A DNA stretch of 64,000 bases from Pseudomonas sp. TH41. Its GTDB lineage: Bacteria; Pseudomonadota; Gammaproteobacteria; Pseudomonadales; Pseudomonadaceae. Shown piece after piece: positions 1-10,068 of the stretch (positions are counted from its first letter, which is position 1; each line of letters begins with the position of its first letter). Location of the stretch: the NCBI RefSeq assembly GCF_016650695.1, contig NZ_JAEKFH010000003.1, positions 1,322,001-1,386,000 on the forward strand, in the 5' to 3' direction. The notes under the pieces are model-generated. The model was not told the origin of the DNA, made no database searches, and was given only the letters and a program-made list of their open reading frames with translations. Position numbers and translations under genes: made by a program.

Positions 1-1347
1 GGAAAAGATCGCCGGGTCATCGACAAAGTCATTCAACAAGCGCTGCACCACTTGCTCGATGCGCAAATACAGGCTGTCGCGTTCATGGTCGTCGCACTCG
101 CCCCAACCCATCGCGGCAGTGGCGATTTCATTGAGCAGACGGCGGGCCGGATGACTGCTGCGGCTGAAGAAGCTCTTGTCGAGCACCGCTACCTTGAGCA
201 TCGGGATCTGCAATCGGCCGATCAATGCCTTGAGGGAGTCCGGCAGGTTGCGGTCGTCGAGGATGCGTTCGAAGAGCAGGGCGATCAGATTGATCACATC
301 TTCGTCGGCCACCTCGACAACGCGCGACTTGCCGCTTTTGACGCTGATCCGGGTCAGCAATTGTTCGAGCTGGTTTCGCAGATCAAAATCGTCCCGGGTC
401 TCTGGCGCCGGCACGTATTGCTGCAAGTGCGAGAGCAGCCGCAACAGATCGCGGGTAGAAATCGGCTGGGCCTGGGCACTGACGTCGAGCGTCGGTGCGA
501 CGCTGCCGCGCACATGGCGCAGCAGTTCTTGCAAGGCCACAAAGACGGCCTGCACACCGTCGTCGATCTGCGTTCCGTTTGAGCGGGCACAGGCCTGCGC
601 CGAGTCGGCACGAACACTGCCGTCCGCATGATCCGTGGCCCTGCGCGCGGGGGCGGGCTTGAGGTCGGGCAGCACGCCGGTGGCGATCAGCAGTTGATTA
701 GCGTTGGCATAGAGCTGATCGGCGTCACTGAGGACATAACGCTCGAACAGCTTGAGGATGATCAACTTGACCTTGATCTCCATGCCCAGATTGCGCCCGG
801 CCTGCAAGAAATACTCGCAGAGCATCGCCGGTCCCATGGGGTTGTGTTGATCAGCCAGGGGCTTGCCCAACAACGCGGTGAGTCGCGCAGTCAGTTGGTC
901 AAGGGCGAAACCGTCGCGGTTCAGCACTTTGCTGACCATTCCGTGCACCGCCACGTTGCGCTCCAGGTCGTCATCAAGTGGTGACATCGAAGTGTCGACG
1001 GACAATGCCCGTGACAGGGTTGCTTGAGTGATGTCGAGGGGCGTGAGGCTGACAAACGCTTCGAGGAATTGCTCGAGAAAGACCCGTTCGATGCTTTTGC
1101 GCTTGAGGCGCAGATCGCGCATGGCCTCGAAGAAAAGATGCCGCTCAACACCATTACGAGCCCGATCAGCCATTTCAAACAGGGTGTCGTCGGCGTTGTC
1201 GAACAGATCCTGCAAACCCTGCCTGAGCTGTTGCACAGCCTTGTCGCGAACCTGAAGCAGAATCATAGGCAGGCGGGCGAGCGGCGAGGGAATCGCCTGA
1301 TCGGTAGTGGCCCTGTGCAAAGGCACTACATTCCCGTCGTTGTGCAT
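1..1347 (-). CDS. DUF1631 family protein, C-terminus cut by window edge
   Basis: Reading the complement from an ATG at 1347 gives 449 uninterrupted codons that run off the left edge, so the C-terminal part is missing. The protein begins MHNDGNVVPLHRATTDQ, has no signal peptide or membrane segment, and is made of leucine-rich, charged helical stretches. I recognise it as DUF1631, a family of large cytoplasmic Pseudomonas proteins with no settled function. It is divergent from nadC, a neighbourhood I know for this family in Pseudomonas. The family assignment is from memory of its N-terminal half; the function is unknown. Confidence 0.8.
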   Translation of the reverse strand, partial: MHNDGNVVPLHRATTDQAIPSPLARLPMILLQVRDKAVQQLRQGLQDLFDNADDTLFEMADRARNGVERHLFFEAMRDLRLKRKSIERVFLEQFLEAFVSLTPLDITQATLSRALSVDTSMSPLDDDLERNVAVHGMVSKVLNRDGFALDQLTARLTALLGKPLADQHNPMGPAMLCEYFLQAGRNLGMEIKVKLIILKLFERYVLSDADQLYANANQLLIATGVLPDLKPAPARRATDHADGSVRADSAQACARSNGTQIDDGVQAVFVALQELLRHVRGSVAPTLDVSAQAQPISTRDLLRLLSHLQQYVPAPETRDDFDLRNQLEQLLTRISVKSGKSRVVEVADEDVINLIALLFERILDDRNLPDSLKALIGRLQIPMLKVAVLDKSFFSRSSHPARRLLNEIATAAMGWGECDDHERDSLYLRIEQVVQRLLNDFVDDPAIFS

Positions 1348-1566
1348 CCTGCCTCCTGAAGCGGTGAGTGGGTTCGTAAAGCGAAGACCGTCAAAGCTAT
1401 GACGTCAAACGCAAGGCGGATTATCTTGCAAAAGGTGTCACTTGTACCAGCAGACTCTGCCCCCCTCCTTGAAATAGACGCCTGGCAATGACCGATGCGC
1501 AGTGCCGATTTCTCCAGGGAATCGACCAAATGCAGATTTCAGAGCGATCTGAACCGTGCTGATGCC

Positions 1567-1596
1567 TTGGGTTGCCCCGTGTCATGGCCCTATAAT
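1567..1596 (+). promoter_or_regulatory. Probable nadC sigma-70 promoter
   Basis: A perfect TATAAT lies at 1591-1596, 27 bases before the nadC start codon. Eighteen bases upstream is TTGGGT (1567-1572), a weak -35 element. The intergenic position makes a promoter likely, but the -35 match is poor. Confidence 0.5.
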
Positions 1597-1623
1597 CGAG
1601 CCACTTTGTTTGTGGAGTCCGTT

Positions 1624-2472
1624 ATGCCGAATCTACGTCTCGCCGATTTGACCGCCGAAATCGAAGCCAACGTACGCCGTGCGTTGCTCGAAGACATCGG
1701 CAGCGGCGACATCACCGCGCAGCTGATCCCGGCCGAACGCCTGGCCAAAGCCACCATCATTACCCGGGACGACGCTGTCATCAGCGGCACCGCCTGGGTC
1801 GATGCAGTTTTCCGACAGCTGGACCCGCGTGTCGCGGTGCATTGGCAGGTGCGCGACGGTGAACGGGTGAAACCGAATCAGGTGCTGTTCAACCTCGAAG
1901 GCCCGGCACGTTCGCTATTGACCGGCGAACGATGTGCACTGAATTTCCTGCAATTGCTCTCTGGCGTGGCCACACGTGCGCAATACCTGGCGGATTTCGT
2001 TGGCGGGACGCAGGTGAAGCTGCTCGATACCCGCAAAACCCTCCCGGGCCTGCGCCTGGCCCAGAAGTACGCCGTGACCTGTGGCGGCTGCCACAATCAC
2101 CGCATCGGCCTGTATGACGCGTTCCTGATCAAGGAAAACCATATCGCCGCCTCCGGGGGCATCCCTGAAGCCATCAAGGCCGCGCACAAGATTGCCCCGG
2201 GCAAACCGGTAGAGATCGAAGTAGAAAGCCTGGATGAGCTGAAAGAGGCCCTGGCCGCCGGCGCAGACATCATCATGCTCGACGAACTGAGCCTGGATGA
2301 TATGCGTGAAGCCGTTCGTCTGAACGCGGGCAAGGCGAAGCTGGAAGCCAGCGGTGGCATCAACGAAAGCACGCTGCTGCCCATCGCCGACACCGGGGTG
2401 GATTACATTTCGATTGGTGCGATGACCAAGGACGTAAAGGCGGTCGACCTGTCGATGCGACTGAGCCTCTGA
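1624..2472 (+). CDS. nadC: Nicotinate-nucleotide pyrophosphorylase (carboxylating)
   Basis: This 282-residue protein is quinolinate phosphoribosyltransferase. It converts quinolinate and PRPP to nicotinate mononucleotide, CO2 and pyrophosphate in de novo NAD synthesis. Visible family motifs include the [10 protein letters not shown] substrate-binding loop, [11 protein letters not shown] after it, the IEVES strand, and the C-terminal barrel motifs EASGGI and ISIGA. The frame is open upstream to 1495, but the ATG at 1624 is preceded by GGAG, gives the usual family length and starts the conserved N-terminal helix. It is a single gene followed by a REP pair. Confidence 0.97.
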   Translation: MPNLRLADLTAEIEANVRRALLEDIGSGDITAQLIPAERLAKATIITRDDAVISGTAWVDAVFRQLDPRVAVHWQVRDGERVKPNQVLFNLEGPARSLLTGERCALNFLQLLSGVATRAQYLADFVGGTQVKLLDTRKTLPGLRLAQKYAVTCGGCHNHRIGLYDAFLIKENHIAASGGIPEAIKAAHKIAPGKPVEIEVESLDELKEALAAGADIIMLDELSLDDMREAVRLNAGKAKLEASGGINESTLLPIADTGVDYISIGAMTKDVKAVDLSMRLSL

Positions 2473-2487
2473 TCACAATGTGCTGCA

Positions 2488-2589
2488 CTGTAGGAGCGAG
2501 CTTGCTCGCGATGGTCGTTAACGATAACGCGTGTTTATTGGCTAAACGCGGCGCTCTTGAGTCCATCGCGAGCAAGCTCGCTCCTACAG
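2488..2589. repeat. REP inverted pair downstream of nadC
   Basis: CTGTAGGAGCGAGCTTGCTCGCGATGG at 2488-2514 is repeated in inverted orientation at 2563-2589, a classic Pseudomonas REP doublet (REPIN-like). Each arm is itself imperfectly palindromic (GCGAGCTTGCTCGC). The 48-base loop holds a smaller palindrome around GTTAACGATAAC. Such elements lie between genes and can stabilise or end transcripts. Confidence 0.9.
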
Positions 2590-2626
2590 TAATATCGGCA
2601 TTAGCCCTATTGAGGCTGGCGTTTTT

Positions 2627-2932
2627 TCAGACCACCAGATTGTTCATCTCGCAGTACTCTTCCCACTCGACACCCAGAACCTCGGCCGCCTCCCGGTGCA
2701 GAACCAGGCGCGCAGCCTCGAACTCTTCCGGGGTCGAGGTGTACTTGAGCGTCAGCTCCCAAGGCTGCAAGCCTTGCGATTCAGCCTCATCCTCGAACGC
2801 CCACTGGATCTGGTCTTTCTGATCGTCGGCACTCAGGTCCTTGATCTCATCGGCTAGCTGGGGCGAATCCAGCAAATACTTCTTGAGCGCTTCTTCGTGT
2901 CTGGCTTCTTGGGTCAATTCTTTAACGGTCAT
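2627..2932 (-). CDS. Small acidic protein, probable DUF6388 family
   Basis: This is a 101-residue acidic, helical, soluble protein beginning MTVKELTQEARHEEAL, with the motif QIQWAFEDEAESQGLQPWEL in the middle and VEWEEYCEMNNL near the end. I associate that pattern with DUF6388, a short Pseudomonas family of unknown function. It has no signal peptide or cysteine pair. It lies alone between nadC and a tRNA gene. The coding call is firm because of its length, codon use and the ATG followed by conserved-looking sequence; the family name is from memory. Confidence 0.72.
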   Translation of the reverse strand: MTVKELTQEARHEEALKKYLLDSPQLADEIKDLSADDQKDQIQWAFEDEAESQGLQPWELTLKYTSTPEEFEAARLVLHREAAEVLGVEWEEYCEMNNLVV

Positions 2933-3066
2933 GGCGTTCTCTTTGATCTGGGGAATGGAAGATGGATCTGGATCATCAAGGATCTCTCTGACGCAAAAAA
3001 ACCGTTTAAAGCCCGGTTTGTCTGGCCTTCAGAACCATTCGGGATCGTCTGAAAACAAGGTGTCGC

Positions 3067-3142
3067 TGGTGCCCGAGACAGGAATTGAACCTGCGACCTT
3101 CGCGTTACGAGTGCGCTGCTCTACCAACTGAGCTACACGGGC
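3067..3142 (-). tRNA. tRNA-Thr (CGT anticodon)
   Basis: The complement folds as a 76-base tRNA with CCA encoded. It has a GCCCGTG/CTCGGGC acceptor stem (one wobble pair), a D arm with GCTCAGTTGGTAGAGC, an anticodon loop CTCGTAA giving CGT, and a T loop GGTTCAATTCC. The sequence closely follows the threonine CGT tRNA of other gamma-proteobacteria. Confidence 0.97.
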
Positions 3143-3199
3143 GGTGGGCTAAACCTAGCACTGACCGTAGAGTCAGGCAACTTTGCACGCCGTAAAATA

Positions 3200-3270
3200 A
3201 AAAGATCGCAGCCTGCGGCAGCTCCTACATAAAGACCGCGTGTAGGAGCTGCCGCAGGCTGCGATCTTTT
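3200..3270. repeat. REP inverted pair (29-bp perfect arms)
   Basis: Two perfect inverted 29-base arms, 3200-3228 and 3242-3270, begin AAAAGATCGCAGCCTGCGG and end GCAGCTCCTAC, separated by 13 bases. The same 29-mer appears once exactly and once with one mismatch at 35398-35500, so it is a dispersed family. It sits between tRNA-Thr and the pnp terminator. Confidence 0.92.
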
Positions 3271-3288
3271 GATCTTTCTGCAGACAGC

Positions 3289-3316
3289 AAAACGCCCCGA
3301 ACCAGTCGGGGCGTTT
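3289..3316 (-). terminator. pnp rho-independent terminator
   Basis: On the minus strand, AACGCCCCGACTGGTTCGGGGCGTT forms a GC-rich stem followed by TTTT, starting 30 bases after the pnp stop codon. Confidence 0.85.
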
Positions 3317-3345
3317 CGTTGTTCAGCAGTCAGGCGCGGGGGTGA

Positions 3346-5451
3346 TTAAACGCCCGAAGCCTTGGCTGCTGCTACGTCTTTGATGGACAGCTTGATACGG
3401 CCGCGGTTGTCCACGTCCAGTACCAGAACTTCCACTTCCTGGCCTTCTTTCAGGATGTCGGTCACTTTCTCAACACGAGCGTCGCTCAGCATCGAGATGT
3501 GTACCAGACCGTCTTTGCCAGGCAGGATGTTGACGAATGCGCCGAAGTCGACGATACGCTCAACCTTACCGACATAGATTTTGCCGATTTCTGCTTCTGC
3601 GGTGATGCCCAGAACGCGCTGGCGTGCTGCTTCAGCCGCTTCCTTGGTTTCGCCGAAGATCTTGATCGAACCGTCGTCTTCGATGTCGATCGAAGCCTTG
3701 GTCTCTTCACAGATCGCACGAATGGTCGCGCCGCCTTTACCGATGACATCACGGATTTTGTCGGTGTCGATTTTCATCGCGATCATGGTCGGAGCATTTT
3801 CCGACAGTTCGGTACGGGACTGACCAATGATCTGGTTCATCTGACCGAGGATGTTCAGGCGCGCTTCCAGGGCTTGGCCCAGAGCGATTTCCATGATTTC
3901 TTCGGTGATGCCTTTGATCTTGATGTCCATCTGCAGCGCGGTAACACCTTTGGCGGTACCGGCTACTTTGAAGTCCATATCGCCCAAGTGATCTTCGTCA
4001 CCCAGGATGTCGGTCAGGATGGCGAACTTCTCGCCTTCTTTAACCAGACCCATGGCGATACCGGCAACCGGTGCCTTCATCGGAACGCCAGCGTCCATCA
4101 GCGCCAGGGAAGCGCCGCAAACGGAAGCCATGGAGCTCGAACCGTTGGACTCGGTGATTTCCGACACAACACGAATGGTGTACGGGAACACGTCGGCAGC
4201 AGGCAGCATGGCTGCAATCGAACGACGGGCCAGACGGCCGTGACCGATTTCGCGACGACCAGCACCACCCATGCGACCACACTCACCTACCGAGAACGGA
4301 GGGAAGTTGTAGTGCAGCATGAACGGGTCTTTTTTCTCGCCTTCCAGGGTGTCCAGCAGTTGTGCGTCACGGGCGGTGCCCAGTGTTGCAACAACCAGAG
4401 CCTGGGTTTCGCCACGGGTGAACAGTGCCGAACCGTGGGTCTTAGGCAGAACACCGACTTCGATGTTCAAAGGACGTACGGTCTTGGTGTCGCGGCCGTC
4501 GATACGTGGCTTGCCGTTCACAATGTTTTCGCGAACGGTGCGGTATTCGATTTCGCCGAATGCTGCTTTGACTTCACTGGAAGAAGGCTGGCCTTCTTCG
4601 CCGGACAGCTTGGCAACAACCTGGTCTTTCAGCTCACCCAGGCGAGCGTAACGGTCGGCCTTGATGGTGATGGTGTAAGCCTGGGAGATCGCGTCGCCGA
4701 ACTCGGCACGGATAGCGCCCAGCAGAGCGGTGGCTTCTGGCTGTGGAGCCCAGGCCCAAGTTGGCTTGGCAGCTTCGGCAGCCAGTTCTTTAACAGCGTT
4801 GATCACAACCTGGAACTCGTCGTGAGCAAACAGTACCGCGCCCAGCATCTGGTCTTCGGTCAGCTCTTTGGCTTCCGATTCAACCATCAACACGGCTTCC
4901 GAAGTACCGGCAACGACCATGTCCAGGCTCGAAGCTTTCTGTTGTTCGTAAGTCGGGTTCAGCAAGTAGCCGGTGCTTTCGTGGAACGCAACGCGGGCAG
5001 CGCCGATCGGGCCATCGAAAGGAATGCCGGAGATTGCCAGGGCGGCCGAGGTACCGATCATCGCAGCGATGTCCGGATCGGTCTTCTTGCTGGTGGAAAC
5101 GACGGTGCAGACAACCTGCACTTCGTTCATGAAGCCTTCTGGGAACAGCGGACGGATCGGACGGTCAATCAGTCGGGAAGTCAGGGTTTCTTTCTCGGAA
5201 GGACGGCCTTCGCGCTTGAAGAAACCGCCAGGGATCTTACCGGCAGCGTAAGTTTTTTCCTGGTAGTGAACGGACAGAGGGAAGAACCCCTTGCCTGGAT
5301 CGGCTTGTTTGGCACCGACTACGGTCACCAATACGCTGACGTCGTCGTCAACGGTGACCAATACTGCGCCGGAGGCCTGACGGGCGATACGGCCAGTCTC
5401 GAGGGTAACGGTCGACTGACCGAACTGGAATTTTTTGATTACCGGGTTCAC
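3346..5451 (-). CDS. pnp: Polyribonucleotide nucleotidyltransferase (PNPase)
   Basis: This 701-residue 3'-5' phosphorolytic exoribonuclease is a core part of the RNA degradosome. It has two RNase PH-like domains (roughly 1-210 and 310-540), a KH domain with [17 protein letters not shown], and a C-terminal S1 domain with [13 protein letters not shown]. The start is a GTG at 5451 giving [13 protein letters not shown], the usual Pseudomonas N-terminus and length. It follows rpsO in the conserved rpsO-pnp pair. The 195-base leader between them has short inverted repeats, and in E. coli this leader carries the RNase III/PNPase autoregulation site. A 711-codon open frame on the other strand is a shadow. 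Confidence 0.98.
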   Translation of the reverse strand: MNPVIKKFQFGQSTVTLETGRIARQASGAVLVTVDDDVSVLVTVVGAKQADPGKGFFPLSVHYQEKTYAAGKIPGGFFKREGRPSEKETLTSRLIDRPIRPLFPEGFMNEVQVVCTVVSTSKKTDPDIAAMIGTSAALAISGIPFDGPIGAARVAFHESTGYLLNPTYEQQKASSLDMVVAGTSEAVLMVESEAKELTEDQMLGAVLFAHDEFQVVINAVKELAAEAAKPTWAWAPQPEATALLGAIRAEFGDAISQAYTITIKADRYARLGELKDQVVAKLSGEEGQPSSSEVKAAFGEIEYRTVRENIVNGKPRIDGRDTKTVRPLNIEVGVLPKTHGSALFTRGETQALVVATLGTARDAQLLDTLEGEKKDPFMLHYNFPPFSVGECGRMGGAGRREIGHGRLARRSIAAMLPAADVFPYTIRVVSEITESNGSSSMASVCGASLALMDAGVPMKAPVAGIAMGLVKEGEKFAILTDILGDEDHLGDMDFKVAGTAKGVTALQMDIKIKGITEEIMEIALGQALEARLNILGQMNQIIGQSRTELSENAPTMIAMKIDTDKIRDVIGKGGATIRAICEETKASIDIEDDGSIKIFGETKEAAEAARQRVLGITAEAEIGKIYVGKVERIVDFGAFVNILPGKDGLVHISMLSDARVEKVTDILKEGQEVEVLVLDVDNRGRIKLSIKDVAAAKASGV

Positions 5452-5646
5452 GGTGTCCTACCTTCTTTTGTGGCTCTTGGGGAACTTGTCTTCTTGCGAA
5501 ATTCTTGGGCAATGTCGGGAATCGGCCCAACGCCTGTCCAGGGTAAAACGACTATCCAGATAAAACTTGAGGCTGGGAGCCTGTCATGCGCCAGCGGGAA
5601 ACCCACTGACGTACGACAGACAACCAACCTCTAGCGCAATCGCTTA

Positions 5647-5916
5647 TTAGCGACGCAGACCCAGGCGAGCGATCAGAGCGCTGTAACGGCTCACGTCCTT
5701 GCCTTTCAGGTAGTCCAGCAGCTTACGACGCTGGTTTACCATGCGGATCAGACCACGACGGGAGTGGTGATCTTTACCGTTGGCCTTGAAGTGACCTTGC
5801 AGTTTGTTGATGTTGTGGGTCAGCAGTGCAACTTGCACTTCTGGCGAACCAGTGTCACCAACAGCTTGCTGGTAGTCAGCTACGATTTGAGCTTTTTCTT
5901 GAACGTCGAGAGCCAT
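5647..5916 (-). CDS. rpsO: 30S ribosomal protein S15
   Basis: This 89-residue protein is the usual S15 length. It binds the central domain of 16S rRNA and helps organise the 30S platform. The sequence contains the conserved [14 protein letters not shown] and [22 protein letters not shown] segments that contact rRNA. It lies between truB and pnp, as in most gamma-proteobacteria. The 117-base gap from truB holds two small hairpins (around AAACTGTTTC and AGGGATTTGTCCCT) that could be a terminator, attenuator or autoregulatory site. I cannot choose between these. Confidence 0.98.
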   Translation of the reverse strand: MALDVQEKAQIVADYQQAVGDTGSPEVQVALLTHNINKLQGHFKANGKDHHSRRGLIRMVNQRRKLLDYLKGKDVSRYSALIARLGLRR

Positions 5917-6033
5917 GAGGCAATCCTTTTATCAGGAAACTGTTTCAAAGAAACAGCTTCAACAGGCCAGGGACAAATCCCTGTATCTAAAAATGAGTAG
6001 TGACCGTGCCTGTTAACAGCCACCCTCGTCCGG

Positions 6034-6951
6034 TCATTCTGACCGAATCAGTCGACGCGGCGCGATGCGCCCGTCTTCGCTCACTTCACCGATACCGATG
6101 AAGCGACCGTTGTGATCCTGTACCCGTACCATGCCAAACTTCGGTGCATCCGGAGCCCGTACCGGTTGGCCGTTAAGCCAGTAGAACGAGCTGTGCTCCG
6201 AGAACTGCAACAGTGGCCAATCCAGCAGGCCGCTGTCGGATGGCATCAAGAAGCGGTCGACTGCTTCGTTGCCACCTTCGGCATGTACCGCTTCCAGCTC
6301 TTCAAGCGTGACAGTCTGCGCCAGTGTGAAAGGCCCGGCCTGGGTACGTCGCAATTCTGCGACGTAAGCGCCACAACCGAGTTGCTCACCAATATCCTCC
6401 ACCAGGGTGCGGATATAGGTGCCTTTGCTGCAATCCACCGCAAGCCGCGCAGTATCACCTTCAAAGGCCAGCAATTCCAAGCGCGCAATAGTAACAGAAC
6501 GCGGTTCACGCTCCACTACTTCGCCTGCACGGGCCAGCTTGTACAGCGGTTGGCCATCACGCTTGAGTGCCGAGTACATCGGCGGTATCTGACTGATTTG
6601 CCCACGAAAATTCGGCAACACAGCCTCAACATCGGCGCGACCAACGGTCACCGGGCGCTCCTGCAAAACCTCACCTTCGGCATCAGCCGTGGTGGTGGTC
6701 TTGCCCAGTTGCGCCAGGGTTTCATAAGCCTTGTCGGAATCGAGCAGGTACTGCGAGAACTTGGTGGCTTCACCGAAGCACAACGGCAGCACGCCGGTGG
6801 CCAGCGGATCGAGACTGCCGGTATGCCCGGCCTTCTCGGCGTTCAGCAACCAGCGGACCTTCTGCAACGCTGCGTTGGAGGTGAACCCCAGCGGTTTGTC
6901 GAGCAGGATGATACCGCTGACATTACGACGGATACGTTTGACCTGAGCCAC
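6034..6951 (-). CDS. truB: tRNA pseudouridine(55) synthase
   Basis: This 305-residue enzyme isomerises U55 in the T loop of tRNAs and also acts as a tRNA folding chaperone. The catalytic motif [17 protein letters not shown] is near residue 45, with the aspartate as nucleophile. Other family segments are [21 protein letters not shown], and a C-terminal PUA-like region. The start ATG at 6951 is 3 bases after the rbfA stop, so the two are translationally coupled in the nusA-infB operon. Confidence 0.97.
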   Translation of the reverse strand: MAQVKRIRRNVSGIILLDKPLGFTSNAALQKVRWLLNAEKAGHTGSLDPLATGVLPLCFGEATKFSQYLLDSDKAYETLAQLGKTTTTADAEGEVLQERPVTVGRADVEAVLPNFRGQISQIPPMYSALKRDGQPLYKLARAGEVVEREPRSVTIARLELLAFEGDTARLAVDCSKGTYIRTLVEDIGEQLGCGAYVAELRRTQAGPFTLAQTVTLEELEAVHAEGGNEAVDRFLMPSDSGLLDWPLLQFSEHSSFYWLNGQPVRAPDAPKFGMVRVQDHNGRFIGIGEVSEDGRIAPRRLIRSE

Positions 6952-6954
6952 CGA

Positions 6955-7356
6955 TTACTCCTTGGTGTCTTCGGCTTCAGCCGCCACCGGGTGCTGATTG
7001 TCTTCAGCCACCGCACGCTCGATCAGGGCCGACAGGTGCGCACCACGCACGACGCTTTCGTCGTAGTGGAAGTGCAACTGTGGAACGCTGCGCAACTTCA
7101 TCTCACGGGCCAACTGCATGCGCAGGAAACCGGCGGCGGAGTTGAGCACCTTGATGCTTTGCGCGATGTCTTCGGCGTTGTCCTGCCCCATCACGGTGAT
7201 GAAAATCTTCGCGTGACCGACGTCACGGCTGACTTCAACAGCGGTAATGGTGACCAGGCCGACGCGCGGGTCTTTGACTTCACGACGGATCAGCTGTGCC
7301 AGCTCACGCTGCATCTGATCGCCGATACGTTGGGTACGGCTGTATTCTTTTGCCAT
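6955..7356 (-). CDS. rbfA: Ribosome-binding factor A
   Basis: This 133-residue KH-fold protein binds free 30S subunits and is needed for late 16S rRNA maturation and cold growth. It contains [36 protein letters not shown] and the KIFITV strand typical of the family. The acidic C-terminal tail is common in pseudomonads. It lies between infB and truB; the 159-base gap from infB contains a strong hairpin (7411-7444). Confidence 0.97.
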   Translation of the reverse strand: MAKEYSRTQRIGDQMQRELAQLIRREVKDPRVGLVTITAVEVSRDVGHAKIFITVMGQDNAEDIAQSIKVLNSAAGFLRMQLAREMKLRSVPQLHFHYDESVVRGAHLSALIERAVAEDNQHPVAAEAEDTKE

Positions 7357-7410
7357 GTCTTGTTACCTGTTACTGCCTCACGGTGAAACCCGTGGGGTCT
7401 GAAAGCGGCA

Positions 7411-7444
7411 AACGCCCGGCCTGACAAAAGCCAGACCGGGCGTT
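7411..7444 (-). promoter_or_regulatory. Intra-operon hairpin between infB and rbfA
   Basis: AACGCCCGG and CCGGGCGTT are separated by a loop with secondary pairing, giving a long GC-rich stem on the transcript. No U tract follows on the minus strand, so I read it as a processing or stability element rather than a full terminator. Partial termination is possible. Confidence 0.5.
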
Positions 7445-7515
7445 GCGTTTAGAGTCCGACTGATGCGCCGCGCACATGCGTGCGGCTGGCCATCACGGCT
7501 CTTGAAGTGCGCGAG

Positions 7516-10041
7516 TTAGAGGCTGCGAGCAACCTGAACCTTCTCGAAGACTTCGATCTTGTCACCGACTTTGACGTCGTTGTAGCTCTTCACGCCGATA
7601 CCGCATTCCATGCCGGCACGTACTTCGGAAGCGTCATCCTTGAAGCGGCGCAGGGATTCCAGCTCGCCTTCGAAGATAACGATGTCTTCACGCAGTACAC
7701 GGATTGGACGGTTACGGTGAACAACACCTTCGATAACCATGCAACCGGCGATCGCGCCGAACTTCGGCGAACGGAACACGTCACGCACTTCAGCGGTACC
7801 CAGGATGTTCTCGCGAACATCGCTGCCCAGCATACCGGTGAGGGCTTTCTTGACGTCTTCGATGATGTCGTAGATCACGTTGTAGTAACGCATATCCAGG
7901 CCTTCCTGCTCGACGATCTTGCGAGCGCCAGCATCGGCACGCACGTTGAAGCCGAACAGTACAGCGTTGGAGGCCAGTGCCAGGTTGGCGTCGGACTCGG
8001 TGATACCACCGACACCGCCACCGACAACACGCACTTGCACTTCGTCGTTACCCAGGCCGTTCAAGGCACCGTTCAACGCTTCCAGCGAACCACGGACGTC
8101 CGATTTGAGGACGATGTTAAGCGTCTTCTTCTCTTCCTGACCCATGTTCTCGAAGATGTTTTCAAGCTTGCCAGCGTGAGCACGGGCCAGTTTGACTTCG
8201 CGGAACTTGCCTTGACGGAACAGAGCCACTTCACGGGCTTTCTTCTCGTCGGCAACCACGCTCATCTCGTCGCCAGCATCCGGAGTACCGTCCAGGCCGA
8301 GGATCTCGACAGGGATGGAAGGACCGGCTTCTTTAATTGGCTTGCCGTTCTCGTCGAGCATGGCGCGAACGCGGCCATAGTTCGAACCGACCAGCACCAT
8401 GTCGCCTTGACGCAGGGTACCGTCTTGAACCAGAACGGTTGCAACCGGACCACGACCTTTGTCGAGACGCGATTCAACCACAACGCCACGGCCAGGAGCC
8501 GAAGGTGTCGCTTTCAGTTCGAGAACTTCGGCTTGCAGCAGGACAGCTTCGAGCAACTCGTCCACACCAGTACCGACTTTCGCCGAAACCGATACGAACG
8601 GGGTGTCGCCGCCCCACTCTTCCGAGGTCACGCCGTGAACCGACAGTTCGCTACGGATGCGATCGAGATCGGCGCCCGGCTTGTCGATTTTGTTCACTGC
8701 AACAACCAGCGGAACACCGGCAGCCTTGGCGTGCTGAACGGCTTCAATGGTCTGCGGCATGACGCCGTCGTCCGCTGCAACCACCAGGATCACGATGTCG
8801 GTCGCCTTGGCACCACGGGCACGCATGGCGGTAAACGCGGCGTGACCAGGGGTGTCGAGGAACGTAACCATACCGCGGTCAGTTTCAACGTGGTACGCAC
8901 CGATGTGCTGGGTGATACCACCGGCTTCGCCAGCAGCTACCTTGGCACGACGGATGTAGTCGAGCAGCGAGGTTTTACCGTGGTCAACGTGGCCCATTAC
9001 GGTCACGACTGGTGCACGGGAGAACGACTCACCTTCAAACTTCAGGGACTCGGCCAGGGAATCTTCCAGGGCGGTGTCGCTGACCAGGGTCACTTTGTGG
9101 CCCAGCTCTTCGGCAACCAGTTGAGCAGTTTCCTGATCCAGAACCTGGTTGATGGTCGCTGGGGTACCCAGTTTGAACATGAACTTGATGATTTCAGCAG
9201 CCTTGACCGACATCTGCTGGGCGAGATCGCCAACAGTGATGGTCTCGCCGATCTTCACTTCGCGCACTACAGGGCCGGTTGGGCTCTGGAAACCGTGAGC
9301 GTTGCGTTTCTTCAGCTTGGCCTTGCCGCGACCACCACGACGGAAGCCATCGCTTTCTTCGTCGGTAGTACGTGGCGCAACCCGTGGAGCAGGCGCTTTC
9401 TCTTTGACCGAAGCACGATGCGGAGCGTTTTTGCGCTCACCATCGCCACTGCCACGACGATTGTTATCGTCGGCACGTGGTTTGTCCGGACGGCGCTGTT
9501 CGTTCTGCTTGCGAGCATCGGCAGACGGTGCTGGTGCAGCGGCCATAACCGGCGCGCTTTCACGCACTGGTTCGGCAACCGCAGCAGGCGCTACGACAGC
9601 GTCGTTAGTCGCGGTTTGCGCAGCAGCAGGCTGACGACGCGCTTCTTCTTCGGCGCGACGCTTGGCTTCTTCTTCAGCCTTCTGACGAGCAGCATTTTCT
9701 ACTGCGCGACGTTCGTCCAGTTCGCGTTTGCGCTCGGCTTCGATTTCTTCCGGGCTGCGCTGTACGAAAACTTTCTTTTTACGGACTTCAACGCTGATGC
9801 TTTTGCTGCCAGCAACACGCAGGGTGCTGGTGGTTTTACGCTGCAGCGTGATCTTGCGTGGTTCTTCCACTTTCGCCTTGTGGCTGCTTTTCAAGTGAGT
9901 CAGCAAAGATTGCTTCTCACTGTCAGTCACATGTTCTTCGGCGGCGGTGTGCGGCAGACCTGCCTCACGCATCTGCTGCAACAGGCGCTCTACCGGTGTT
10001 TTGACCTCATCGGCCAGTTGTTTCACCGTGACTTGCGTCAT
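7516..10041 (-). CDS. infB: Translation initiation factor IF-2
   Basis: This 841-residue GTPase brings fMet-tRNA to the 30S subunit and promotes subunit joining. It has an N-terminal IF2_N domain ([20 protein letters not shown]), a long charged, alanine-, arginine- and glutamate-rich linker (about 90-240), a second IF2_N-like module, and the G domain with [20 protein letters not shown] and NKIDKPGAD. The C-terminal barrel domains end the protein. Its length matches the Pseudomonas orthologue. It follows nusA by 27 bases. Confidence 0.98.
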   Translation of the reverse strand: MTQVTVKQLADEVKTPVERLLQQMREAGLPHTAAEEHVTDSEKQSLLTHLKSSHKAKVEEPRKITLQRKTTSTLRVAGSKSISVEVRKKKVFVQRSPEEIEAERKRELDERRAVENAARQKAEEEAKRRAEEEARRQPAAAQTATNDAVVAPAAVAEPVRESAPVMAAAPAPSADARKQNEQRRPDKPRADDNNRRGSGDGERKNAPHRASVKEKAPAPRVAPRTTDEESDGFRRGGRGKAKLKKRNAHGFQSPTGPVVREVKIGETITVGDLAQQMSVKAAEIIKFMFKLGTPATINQVLDQETAQLVAEELGHKVTLVSDTALEDSLAESLKFEGESFSRAPVVTVMGHVDHGKTSLLDYIRRAKVAAGEAGGITQHIGAYHVETDRGMVTFLDTPGHAAFTAMRARGAKATDIVILVVAADDGVMPQTIEAVQHAKAAGVPLVVAVNKIDKPGADLDRIRSELSVHGVTSEEWGGDTPFVSVSAKVGTGVDELLEAVLLQAEVLELKATPSAPGRGVVVESRLDKGRGPVATVLVQDGTLRQGDMVLVGSNYGRVRAMLDENGKPIKEAGPSIPVEILGLDGTPDAGDEMSVVADEKKAREVALFRQGKFREVKLARAHAGKLENIFENMGQEEKKTLNIVLKSDVRGSLEALNGALNGLGNDEVQVRVVGGGVGGITESDANLALASNAVLFGFNVRADAGARKIVEQEGLDMRYYNVIYDIIEDVKKALTGMLGSDVRENILGTAEVRDVFRSPKFGAIAGCMVIEGVVHRNRPIRVLREDIVIFEGELESLRRFKDDASEVRAGMECGIGVKSYNDVKVGDKIEVFEKVQVARSL

Positions 10042-10068
10042 GCACTTCTCTCCTCAGGCCGCGCCTAA

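Noticed and set aside
3499..5634. 711-codon open frame on the plus strand opposite pnp
   Set aside because: It mirrors the pnp gene in the antisense direction; the protein is low-complexity and matches no family. High-GC codon bias creates such frames, as also at 7480-10068, 10081-11715, 20093-23341, 26710-28932 and 42007-43986.
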